Origin: Nitrospirota bacterium
Lineage (GTDB): Bacteria; Nitrospirota; Thermodesulfovibrionia; Thermodesulfovibrionales; Magnetobacteriaceae
Direction: 5' to 3'
NCBI GenBank assembly: GCA_015233485.1
Contig: JADFXO010000218.1
Coordinates: forward strand, 1-6,576
DNA: 6,576 nt
The position numbers and the translations under genes are program-made. Under the pieces are notes generated by a model. That model saw only the letters and a list, made by a program, of their open reading frames with translations, had not been told where the DNA came from and ran no database searches. This document shows, one piece after another, positions 1 through 6,576 of the stretch (within the stretch, counting starts at the first letter, position 1; every line of letters begins with the position of its first letter).

Positions 1-3000
1 CTTGTTTTTCTTCTGCTATCCTTATATTCAATAAGCAAACTAAACTATTCGGCTGATCAAACAAAGCACATGTATGAACATCCCATTACGGTAAGACACA
101 AATTACATTCTATCAGTGAGAATAGTTTCAAAATCAGATTTTTACTGAGAAAGGTATATTTTGCGGCTAATAACAATGAAATTGTAGAAATTAAAACACA
201 GGTAGCGTCTCTTAAACCTAAGATAATGAGAGATTTGGCAGTCGTAGAAAATCTGTTTTTGGGCGATAAGAGCTTAATACAACAAATTAGTAGCAATATT
301 AGTAGATATACTTCACTTGACGATGATTATTTTGATCTGCTGTTACAGGGTAAAAAGGCTGAGGCTATTAATTTGTTAGACAGTAAAATGTATGATTATG
401 CCGAAGAAAATGAAAAGTTAATAGGAGAAGCGAACACCTTTGCCTCTAACAAGGCGGACTCGTTCTATGAAACCACACAGAAATCAAACGAGGAGTCTAA
501 GCATATCCTATATTCTCTCTTAGGAATAGCAATTATTTTATGCGCTGTGTTGTCGTTTATCTTTGTGCGAATCATAACCGTTCCGGTTTCGAAGTTACTA
601 GACGTAACAAAAGAAATAAGTTCTGGTAATCTCAATGTAACCATAGACGTCTCGGCAAGGGATGAAATCGGCATGTTGTCTAAATCGTTTCATCAGATGG
701 TAGAGTCGTTGCGTAATAATTTATTGGTGAGAAATATAGAGGATTGGAAGAAATCCGGTTACTCCCAAATAAACTCAATTATGCGTGGAGAGCAGGATGT
801 TATTACCCTCTCTCAGAACCTGATAACGTCAATATCAGAATATATGGGGGCGCGTATAGGGGCGATTTACCTCGTTCATGGGCAAAACACCCTAAGCCTG
901 ACAGGCACGTACGCATACAGCAAACGCAAGAATCTTTCCAACGAGTTTGCCTTTGGCGATGGATTGATAGGGCAGGCGGCGCTTGAAAAGCAGAGTATTT
1001 TGCTGACAGAGGTACCGGCGGATTATATAAAGATAACCTCAGGGCTAGGTGATGCAGCGCCATTAAACATATTAGTTACGCCGTTTGTATATAACGGCGA
1101 GGTAAAAGGCGTGATCGAGCTTGGGGCGTTTACCGCGTTTAAAGACCATCAGATTGAATTTATGAATACTGTTTCCGATGGAATTGCCATAGCCTTCAGC
1201 GTTGCACAGTCACGTGACACAATGCGCGGGCTCTTGGAGGAAACCCAAATCCAGGCCGAGGAACTTCAGACACAGCAGGAGGAGTTGCGGGCAAATAACG
1301 AAATGCTGGCAAGTCAGACGAAGACGCTAAAAGAGTCTGAAAGCCAGCTTCAGCAACAACGGGAGGAACTCCGGCAGGCGAATGAGGAGCTTGAGGAACA
1401 CGCAAAAATGATGGAAAAACAACGGGACGAGATAAAGAAAACAAACATAGAGCTTGAGAGAAATCAGGAGTATAACCTTCAAAAGACCAGGGAACTTGAA
1501 ATAACGAGCAAGTATAAGTCTGAATTTATGGCTAACATGTCACACGAGTTGAGGACTCCGCTTAACAGCATACTCCTGCTCTCTAAATTTCTATCGGAAA
1601 ACAAGGACGGCAACCTTACCCCAAAACAAATAGAGTGTGCAGGTACGGTTTACTCATCCGGCAATGACCTGCTGAGTCTTATAAACGATATTTTAGACCT
1701 TTCAAAGATTGAGGCCGGTAAGGTTGAATTACATGTCGAGACTATAGAGACGAGCGGCATAAAATCATTTATAGAAAACAACTTTTTGCCTTTTACTGAG
1801 GAAAAGAAACTGACCCTGCAGGTGGCGGTATTAGAAAACGCGCCTAAGCAAATTCATACAGATATACAAAAGATGGAACAAATAATCCGGAACCTGCTGT
1901 CAAACGCCGTCAAATTTACAGAAAAAGGCTCTATAGTGGTAACAATAGGCAATGCGCCCCACGACGGCGGATTATCGCTCTGCGTCTCCGACACAGGTAT
2001 AGGAATCCCGCAGGACAAACTGGAAGTTATTTTCGAGGCATTTAAACAAGCCGACGGCTCAACGAGCAGAAAATACGGAGGCACGGGCCTTGGCCTGACA
2101 ATATCCAGAGAACTGGTAAAACTACTGAAAGGCGAGATACTGGTCAGAAGTGATTTCGGCTTCGGTAGCACCTTTACTATGCTCATACCGGATTTAAAAG
2201 ATGTTGCCTCTATGGAAGATACCCCTAAGAAAACGCTGACCCCAATAATTGCAAAAAGAAGAGAACCCCGGGCAAACGGTAAAGATATAGAGGACGACAG
2301 AGAGTGTGTGGCGCCGGGTGAGAAATCTATTTTGATAATAGAAGACGATACGGCGTTTGCAAAGATATTAATGGATATAAGCAGGGAGAGAGGTTATAAG
2401 GGTATAGTTGTCCACAACGGCAAGGACGGCATAGACTGCGCGCGTGAATATAAACCTAAGGCGATAATATTAGACATGGGCCTGCCTGATATTGACGGTT
2501 GGGCGGTAATTGAACGGTTGAAGGAATCCTCAGAGACGCGCAACATTCCAGTTCAGATAATGTCGGCATCGGAGAAAGACATAGACGCCCTGAAATCGGG
2601 CAGCGTCGGGTATTTAACGAAACCGGTTAATATGGAAAAAATCGAAGCGGCCTTTGACAGGATAGAAAGTATATTTTCCGTGGAAAAGAGGCGAATCATG
2701 GCAGTTAACCTGAATGCTCAACAGGAGGCGACGCTTAAGGAACTATTAAAAAACACGATACTGGAAGTCAATTATGTATCGGCAAAGAAGGCGCAAACGG
2801 ACATAGAGTCAAGCCTGTACGACTGCGTCGTAATGAATGTTTCAGGAAGCGAACCGGTATGTTTTGCTTTTCTTGATAAAATAAAAAACACGGAACAATT
2901 AAACAGCATACCGGTAATAATATATAACAGTGCGCTATTAGGTTTTGGGGATGAGATAAGGCTAAGCATGTATGCCCAGAGGATAGTGATTAAAACGGTA

Positions 3001-3489
3001 AAATCATTGGAAAGGCTGCTTACTGAAATAGTGCTGTTTTCACATATTATCGAGGCGCAATTACCGGAGGAAAAGCGAAATATGCTTCGACGGGTATACG
3101 ATAAAGAGCATATATTTAAGGGCAAGAACGTACTGATAACCGACGATGATTCAAGGAATGTGTTTGCCTTAACGAGCGTGCTGGAGGGCAAAGGAATGAA
3201 TGTGCTCGTGGCGGGAAACGGTGTTGAGTGTATCACAATATTAAAGCAAAACGACACAATAGACATTGTGCTGATGGATATAATGATGCCGGAGATGGAT
3301 GGATACGAGGCGATAAAAGAGGCAAGAAAGATCAGTCGTTACAGGGATATACCTATAATAGCGCTGACTGCCAAGGCAATGAAAGAAGACAGGATAAAGT
3401 GCGTGGAGGCAGGGGCAAACGATTACCTGTCCAAACCAATAGACAAAGACAGGCTGCTGTCCCTTCTACGGATTTGGTTATATCAGTAA
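1..3489 (+). CDS. Membrane-bound hybrid histidine kinase (4HB-like sensor, HAMP, GAF, coiled coil, HisKA, HATPase, three receivers), 5' partial
   Basis: This is a sensor kinase that autophosphorylates on histidine and passes phosphate to its own receivers. The frame is open from base 1, so the start is upstream; the ATG at 70 is internal, because hydrophobic residues before it (1-9) look like the end of a first membrane helix. Window-numbered residues: periplasmic helical region 10-167 resembling the 4HB_MCP sensor (the HPITV motif follows the helix, as in that family); TM2 about 171-190; HAMP about 190-240; GAF about 264-405; Glu/Gln-rich coiled coil about 406-508. HisKA has SHELRTPLN with phospho-His515. 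HATPase has N-box Asn near 635-639, G1 DTGIGIP at 664 and G2 GGTGLGL at 693. REC1 is complete (EDD 781-783, Asp825, Ser855, Lys874). REC2 (897-1013) is degenerate. REC3 is complete (DDD 1048-1050, Asp1093, Thr1123, Lys1145) and the protein ends right after it with TAA. No HPt domain is present. The family is confidently recognised; the signal is unknown. Confidence 0.95.
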   Translation, partial: LVFLLLSLYSISKLNYSADQTKHMYEHPITVRHKLHSISENSFKIRFLLRKVYFAANNNEIVEIKTQVASLKPKIMRDLAVVENLFLGDKSLIQQISSNISRYTSLDDDYFDLLLQGKKAEAINLLDSKMYDYAEENEKLIGEANTFASNKADSFYETTQKSNEESKHILYSLLGIAIILCAVLSFIFVRIITVPVSKLLDVTKEISSGNLNVTIDVSARDEIGMLSKSFHQMVESLRNNLLVRNIEDWKKSGYSQINSIMRGEQDVITLSQNLITSISEYMGARIGAIYLVHGQNTLSLTGTYAYSKRKNLSNEFAFGDGLIGQAALEKQSILLTEVPADYIKITSGLGDAAPLNILVTPFVYNGEVKGVIELGAFTAFKDHQIEFMNTVSDGIAIAFSVAQSRDTMRGLLEETQIQAEELQTQQEELRANNEMLASQTKTLKESESQLQQQREELRQANEELEEHAKMMEKQRDEIKKTNIELERNQEYNLQKTRELEITSKYKSEFMANMSHELRTPLNSILLLSKFLSENKDGNLTPKQIECAGTVYSSGNDLLSLINDILDLSKIEAGKVELHVETIETSGIKSFIENNFLPFTEEKKLTLQVAVLENAPKQIHTDIQKMEQIIRNLLSNAVKFTEKGSIVVTIGNAPHDGGLSLCVSDTGIGIPQDKLEVIFEAFKQADGSTSRKYGGTGLGLTISRELVKLLKGEILVRSDFGFGSTFTMLIPDLKDVASMEDTPKKTLTPIIAKRREPRANGKDIEDDRECVAPGEKSILIIEDDTAFAKILMDISRERGYKGIVVHNGKDGIDCAREYKPKAIILDMGLPDIDGWAVIERLKESSETRNIPVQIMSASEKDIDALKSGSVGYLTKPVNMEKIEAAFDRIESIFSVEKRRIMAVNLNAQQEATLKELLKNTILEVNYVSAKKAQTDIESSLYDCVVMNVSGSEPVCFAFLDKIKNTEQLNSIPVIIYNSALLGFGDEIRLSMYAQRIVIKTVKSLERLLTEIVLFSHIIEAQLPEEKRNMLRRVYDKEHIFKGKNVLITDDDSRNVFALTSVLEGKGMNVLVAGNGVECITILKQNDTIDIVLMDIMMPEMDGYEAIKEARKISRYRDIPIIALTAKAMKEDRIKCVEAGANDYLSKPIDKDRLLSLLRIWLYQ
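1261..1512 (+). repeat. 28-residue (84-bp) coiled-coil repeats before the HisKA domain
   Basis: Three consecutive 84-bp units lie at 1261-1344, 1345-1428 and 1429-1512 (residues 421-504). Units 1 and 2 share 11 of 28 residues, including the core L-Q-x-Q-x-EELR and N-E-x-L. Unit 3 is diverged and keeps mainly the hydrophobic spacing. Positions 2, 9, 16 and 23 of each unit are Leu, Ile or Met, except Asn at position 16 of unit 3. A unit is therefore exactly four heptads and stacking units keeps the coiled-coil register. The helix should carry signals from HAMP and GAF to His515, eleven residues beyond. Similar EELQxQQEELR segments are typical of this kinase family. Confidence 0.75.
2686..3030 (+). 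other. Degenerate middle receiver (pseudo-REC) of the hybrid kinase
   Basis: Placed between two intact receivers, residues 897-1013 keep the receiver layout: a hydrophobic strand, the YDCVVM strand before the phospho-acceptor site, an IPVIIY strand and the IVIK strand with Lys998. The catalytic set is gone. The acidic pair is replaced by Asn903 and Asn905, the acceptor Asp by Asn946, and the Thr/Ser position by Asn976 (or an offset Ser977). The usual LPDMDG-like loop is replaced by an unrelated SGSEPV stretch. It should not accept phosphate and probably serves as a structural or docking domain. Boundaries are approximate. Confidence 0.8.
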
Positions 3490-3493
3490 AATC

Positions 3494-3498
3494 AGGAG
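3494..3498 (+). promoter_or_regulatory. Ribosome binding site for the CheR gene, selecting a GTG start
   Basis: AGGAG lies 8 nt before GTG 3507, just after the stop codon of the hybrid kinase (3487-3489). The same frame is open further upstream, but that part lies inside the REC3 coding region in another frame and has no family-like sequence. The Shine-Dalgarno match and the position where CheR similarity begins both favour the GTG. Confidence 0.8.
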
Positions 3499-3506
3499 AT
3501 AACCAC

Positions 3507-4490
3507 GTGGATTACTACGATAACGAAGACAATGAGAACCTGGAGATAGAACTCCTTCTTGAGGCAATGAATGCAAAATATGGATATGATTTCAGAAGTT
3601 ACGCAAAGGCCTCGATAAAAAGAAGGATAAGGCATAGAATGTCAATTGCCGGAATCAAAAAGATAACGGATGTAATTGAAAGGGTAATCTATGACAGGGA
3701 ATTTTTTATAGAGCTGCTCGGTGATTTTTCAATAAGCACGACGGAGATGTTCAGGGATCCCACTTTTTTTCAGGCACTGAGAAAGAATGTTTTCCCCGCG
3801 TTAAAGCGCCTGCCGTTTATAAAGGTATGGGTGGCGGGCTGCTCAACCGGCGAGGAGGTATATTCTATCGCTATAATGGTAAAAGAAGAGAACCTTTACG
3901 ATAAGACCATGATTTACGCAACTGATTACAGCGATAAATCTCTGAGTTCCGCCAAAGAAGGCGTCTTTAGTATAAAATCAGTAAAAAAATATGCCGCCAA
4001 CTATATAGAAGCCGGAGGGATACAATCATTCAGCAATTATTTCACGGCAAAGGCCGATTTGGCTGTAATTGACCCGTCGCTAAGGAAGAACATCTTATTT
4101 TCAATCCATAACCTGGCAGCCGACGGTATTTTCGGGGAGATGAATATTATTTTATGCAGAAATGTGTTAATATATTTTAACAGAGAGTTGCAGAACAAGG
4201 TATTTGAATTGTTTACCGAATCGCTGGAAGCTGGCGGTTATCTCTGCCTTGGCTCAAAAGAAACGATCAGGCTCTCAAGATGTTCAGACAATTATGACGA
4301 GGTTCTGAAAGATGAAAAGATATACAAAAAAAACATGAGACCTTGCTCATATTCACAGGACATCGATAACAACCCTGTGGTTACGCCTGAATTTGTGATA
4401 AAGGGCGGGGAGTTGATACGCGATATGAGATCAAAAATAGAAGAGCTGGACTGTCTGATTAGCGGCGTCTCCGGTAAAGGCGTAACATGA
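3507..4490 (+). CDS. cheR: CheR-type protein-glutamate O-methyltransferase
   Basis: Predicted cytoplasmic SAM-dependent methyltransferase, 327 residues, that esterifies glutamate side chains, classically on chemoreceptors. The N-terminal helical CheR_N-like domain is at about 12-75 and includes the basic stretch IKRRIRHRM. STTEMFRDPTFF at 78-89 matches the family's conserved entry to the catalytic domain. The SAM-binding loop GCSTGEEVYS is at 111-120, ATD at 138-140 fits the second SAM-contacting acidic strand, and RNVLIYF is at 218-224. The GHSE box of enteric CheR is LGSKE here, common in non-classical members. A tail of about 50 residues after 276 exceeds the roughly 286-residue enteric enzyme and contains a charged helix (about 300-320). 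GTG 3507 is supported by AGGAG and a 17-nt gap after the kinase; ATG 3570 is a less likely alternative. The stop overlaps the cheB start, implying translational coupling. The substrate is not known: no MCP gene is in the window. Confidence 0.93.
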   Translation: MDYYDNEDNENLEIELLLEAMNAKYGYDFRSYAKASIKRRIRHRMSIAGIKKITDVIERVIYDREFFIELLGDFSISTTEMFRDPTFFQALRKNVFPALKRLPFIKVWVAGCSTGEEVYSIAIMVKEENLYDKTMIYATDYSDKSLSSAKEGVFSIKSVKKYAANYIEAGGIQSFSNYFTAKADLAVIDPSLRKNILFSIHNLAADGIFGEMNIILCRNVLIYFNRELQNKVFELFTESLEAGGYLCLGSKETIRLSRCSDNYDEVLKDEKIYKKNMRPCSYSQDIDNNPVVTPEFVIKGGELIRDMRSKIEELDCLISGVSGKGVT

Positions 4491-5074
4491 GCCGGTATGA
4501 GGCGGTTGTGATAGGGGCATCTGCCGGTGGCCTGGATGCGCTCAAGACACTGCTTACACGGCTGCCGGGTGACTTTTCATTGCCCATCGCGGCGGTGTTG
4601 CACCTGCATCGCAATACAAAGGAAGAGTTGATTAATATCCTGCACAGGGCAATTCAATTAACCGTCAAATATGCTCAGGACAAAGAAAAAATAAAAAAAG
4701 GGTGTGTGTACATAGCGCCGCCGGATTATCATCTCTTAATAGAGGACGACAAGACATTCTCACTATCGGTCGATGAGTATGTCAACTTCTCACGTCCATC
4801 AATAGATGTGCTTTTTGAAAGTGCCTCAGACGCGTTTCGGGAGCGTGTTATCGGAATAATATTAACGGGGGCAAACAGGGATGGAGCTATGGGATTAAAG
4901 AGGATAAAGGAACGGGGAGGTACGGCAATTGTGGAAAATCCCCAAAGCGCGCAATATCCTGACATGCCCTCGGCGGCAATAGCGGAAACCCAAGTCGATT
5001 ACATTTTAGACATTGATGAGATAGCCGGTAAAATCAATGGCTTGCTGGGGGGGTATAAGTGCAAAATATCCTAA
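4487..5074 (+). CDS. cheB: Stand-alone CheB-type protein-glutamate methylesterase, no receiver domain
   Basis: Predicted cytoplasmic esterase (possibly also amidase) that removes the methyl groups added by CheR. At 195 residues it covers only the CheB catalytic domain; classical CheB is about 350 residues with an N-terminal receiver. The catalytic triad is visible: Ser12 in IGASAGG, His39 in VLHLH, and Asp132 in LTGANRDGAMGL. YIAPPDYHLL at 75-84 and the NPQSAQYPDMPSAAI stretch at 151-165 are also family hallmarks. Since the sequence opens directly with the catalytic strand after an ATGA overlap with cheR, the receiver looks genuinely absent rather than lost by frameshift. Only a weak AAAGG (4476-4480) precedes the ATG, which fits coupling to cheR translation. 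Without a receiver it cannot be switched by phosphorylation in the usual way; control may come from a partner such as the neighbouring kinases (inference). Confidence 0.93.
   Translation: MSRYEAVVIGASAGGLDALKTLLTRLPGDFSLPIAAVLHLHRNTKEELINILHRAIQLTVKYAQDKEKIKKGCVYIAPPDYHLLIEDDKTFSLSVDEYVNFSRPSIDVLFESASDAFRERVIGIILTGANRDGAMGLKRIKERGGTAIVENPQSAQYPDMPSAAIAETQVDYILDIDEIAGKINGLLGGYKCKIS
5047..5053 (+). promoter_or_regulatory. G-rich putative ribosome binding site for the receiver-PAS-kinase
   Basis: A run of seven G lies 5 nt before GTG 5059, inside the last codons of cheB. It is not a perfect Shine-Dalgarno but can pair with the CCUCC anti-SD through G-C and G-U pairs. The downstream frame is closed by TAA at 5056-5058, directly before the GTG, so this GTG is the earliest possible start and is right where the receiver domain must begin. 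Confidence 0.55.
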
Positions 5075-6576
5075 TAGTTGACGACAGGCAAGAAAACCTT
5101 CTGGTATTGGAAACCATACTTAATCAACTGCCGGACGTAAGTGTCATCAAGGCTTTAAGCGGCAAGGACGCGCTGTGGCGTCTCCTGCGCGATGAGTTCG
5201 CGTTGGTGATATTGGACGTACAGATGCCTGAGATGGACGGTTTTGAGACGGCAGCCCTAATCAGGAGTAATAACAAGACCAAGTCAATTCCGATAATTTT
5301 CATAAGCGCCGTAAGCACAGATGAGAAATTTATTTTTAAGGGATACGAAATCGGCGCCGTTGATTATTTGGTAAAACCAATAAACGATGGGATTTTAAAA
5401 AATAAGGTAAACGCATTTCTGGCGCTTGACAAGCAAAAACAGTTAATCAGGAAACAATCGGAGCAATTAAGTAAGGCAAACGAATATCTGGAAAAAGAAA
5501 TCAAGATTATCTTTGATCAGGCACCGATTGGAATTGCCGTTATGGAGCCGGCCACCGGCAGATTTGTTAAGATCAATCAGACGTTCTGCAATATACTTGG
5601 ATATTCTTATGATGAGATATTAACACTCACATGTTATGACGTCACACATTCCGACGATATTGAGCAGTTCCTGCTTGGTTTAAAACGTTTATCCAGCGGT
5701 GATATTTCGGTTTTAAGTATGGAAAAACGATGTATTCGTAAAGATTCAACAATACTATGGGCAAACTTTAAATGTATCCCCTTGCGGATGGGGGCATATC
5801 AACTGTCACTTTATCTCATCATAGTTGAAGATGTAACAGACAAGAAACGGTTGACAGAGGAATTACAAGCCATAAACGCCAATCTTGAACAGAGGGTATC
5901 TGAAGAAATCAGGAAAAGGCTTCAACAGGAGCAGCTGCTCGTCCAGCAATCCAAGATGGCGGCAATGGGTGAGATGATCGGATTGATTGCCCACCAATGG
6001 AGGCAGCCTCTGAATGTTATAGGGTTAATCGTGCAGGATTTAAGAGATATTTATGGTTTTGGTGAACTTGACAAGAAAGAGATGGAAATGGCGGTTGCCT
6101 CAACGATGAGTCAGATAAACTTTATGTCAACAACAATAGAAGATTTTAGAAATTTCTTCAAGCCATCAAAGAAGAAATTACAGTTCGATGTTAAAACCAT
6201 TATAGAAGAGCTGCTATCAATGTTCGAACTATTATTTAAGCAATGCGATATATCTATTTCTATGAAAACCGAAAAAGGTGCAATATTATCCACGCAGGGA
6301 TATCCCAACGAGTTTAAACAGGTGGTCCTCAACATCCTGAATAACTCAAGATATGCTATTGCTGCAAAAAAAGACGCCGATACTAAAACACATGGGCTGA
6401 TAGAAATAACTATCGGCAACAACACGGAAAGGGATAAAATAATAACATCAATAAAAGACAATGGCGGCGGCATTCCGGAACAGATGATAGAGAAAATTTT
6501 TGAACCATACTATACAACAAAGGGGAAAGAAGGCACAGGCATTGGTCTGTATATGTCAAAAACCATAATAGAGACG
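5059..6576 (+). CDS. Receiver-PAS-histidine kinase (HQWRQPL type), 3' partial
   Basis: Soluble sensor kinase led by a receiver; 506 residues are visible and the frame runs off the window. REC 1-125 is complete: Asp8/Asp9, phospho-acceptor Asp53 in LDVQMPEMDG, Ser83 and Lys106 (VKPI). A short helix (about 128-146) leads to a PAS domain at 147-263 that starts IIFDQAPIGIAVME and ends VEDVTDKK. A coiled coil (264-300) precedes the phospho-acceptor box MGEMIGLIAHQWRQPLN with His312. HATPase follows: N-box NILNNS with Asn429, G1 DNGGGIP at 467, IFEPYYTTK at 485-493 and GTGIGL from 492-497. Roughly 30-40 residues of the ATPase fold should remain beyond the edge. GTG 5059 overlaps cheB by 16 nt and is the only early start in this frame. 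No membrane segment is seen. The intact receiver could take phosphate from the upstream hybrid kinase, making a two-kinase chain (inference). The PAS ligand is unknown. Confidence 0.93.
   Translation, partial: MQNILIVDDRQENLLVLETILNQLPDVSVIKALSGKDALWRLLRDEFALVILDVQMPEMDGFETAALIRSNNKTKSIPIIFISAVSTDEKFIFKGYEIGAVDYLVKPINDGILKNKVNAFLALDKQKQLIRKQSEQLSKANEYLEKEIKIIFDQAPIGIAVMEPATGRFVKINQTFCNILGYSYDEILTLTCYDVTHSDDIEQFLLGLKRLSSGDISVLSMEKRCIRKDSTILWANFKCIPLRMGAYQLSLYLIIVEDVTDKKRLTEELQAINANLEQRVSEEIRKRLQQEQLLVQQSKMAAMGEMIGLIAHQWRQPLNVIGLIVQDLRDIYGFGELDKKEMEMAVASTMSQINFMSTTIEDFRNFFKPSKKKLQFDVKTIIEELLSMFELLFKQCDISISMKTEKGAILSTQGYPNEFKQVVLNILNNSRYAIAAKKDADTKTHGLIEITIGNNTERDKIITSIKDNGGGIPEQMIEKIFEPYYTTKGKEGTGIGLYMSKTIIET

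Noticed and set aside
70..72. ATG 70 as the start of the hybrid kinase
   Set aside because: The frame is open back to base 1 and encodes a hydrophobic segment typical of the end of TM1; starting at 70 would leave the periplasmic sensor without its first membrane anchor.
2772..3266. Long antisense open frame (164 codons) opposite the receivers, and other antisense frames such as 1854-2186 and 6111-6473
   Set aside because: They lie wholly inside well-supported plus-strand domains, show no recognisable family features and have the Ser/Leu/Ile-rich look of reverse-strand shadows.
3228..3506. Upstream extension of the cheR frame to ATG 3228
   Set aside because: It overlaps the REC3 coding region, which is under clear protein-level conservation in another frame. 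The extension reads as low-quality basic/glycine sequence, while AGGAG plus GTG 3507 gives a normal start where CheR similarity begins.
3490..3506. Terminator or promoter between the hybrid kinase and cheR
   Set aside because: The gap is only 17 nt and is filled by the ribosome binding site; there is no hairpin plus T run and no room for a promoter.
5047..5066. Slippage or programmed frameshift at the seven-G run fusing CheB to the following receiver
   Set aside because: A shift at the G run into the downstream frame immediately meets TAA at 5056-5058, and the other frame also closes soon after. The A4 run after it is not in a classical slippery heptamer. Separate initiation at GTG 5059 explains the layout.
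1..6576. Classical chemotaxis operon
   Set aside because: CheR and CheB are present, but there is no MCP, CheA, CheW, CheD or CheY-only gene in the window, and CheB lacks its receiver. Flanking sequence could still change this view.

Overview
The window is a tightly packed, single-direction signalling cluster with four plus-strand genes and almost no non-coding DNA. In order they are: (1) a very large membrane-anchored hybrid histidine kinase whose 5' end lies outside the window (1-3489); (2) a CheR-type methyltransferase (3507-4490); (3) a stand-alone CheB-type methylesterase without a receiver domain (4487-5074); and (4) a receiver-PAS-histidine kinase whose 3' end lies outside the window (5059-6576). 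Spacings are a 17-nt gap, a 4-nt ATGA overlap and a 16-nt overlap, so genes 1-4 look like one transcription unit. No promoter, terminator, RNA gene, mobile element or CRISPR array is visible. The promoter presumably lies upstream of the window.

The organism is a Gram-negative-type, signalling-rich bacterium. Base composition is intermediate, and ATA (Ile) and AGA/AGG (Arg) codons are used freely. The HQWRQPL-type kinase and the hybrid kinase with stacked receivers are common in Nitrospirota, Deltaproteobacteria-like lineages and other environmental bacteria. A Nitrospirota-like source is a guess from codon use and protein style, not a demonstration.

Reading across the genes: the first kinase senses through a periplasmic four-helix-bundle-like region between two membrane segments. 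It relays through HAMP, GAF and a long Glu/Gln-rich coiled coil to a canonical HisKA/HATPase core, then to three receivers. The outer two receivers carry all phosphorylation residues; the middle one has lost them. CheR and CheB then form a reversible glutamate methylation pair, but no MCP, CheA or CheW is encoded here. The last gene adds a soluble receiver-coupled kinase that could be a partner of the first.

The most interesting idea is that the CheR/CheB pair tunes a histidine kinase rather than a chemoreceptor. The coiled coil next to the phosphorylated histidine of gene 1, which is built of 28-residue repeats, is a candidate target. This is inference: the component families are known, and similar hybrid kinase-CheR-CheB clusters recur in bacteria, but the target of the methylation cannot be read from this sequence.
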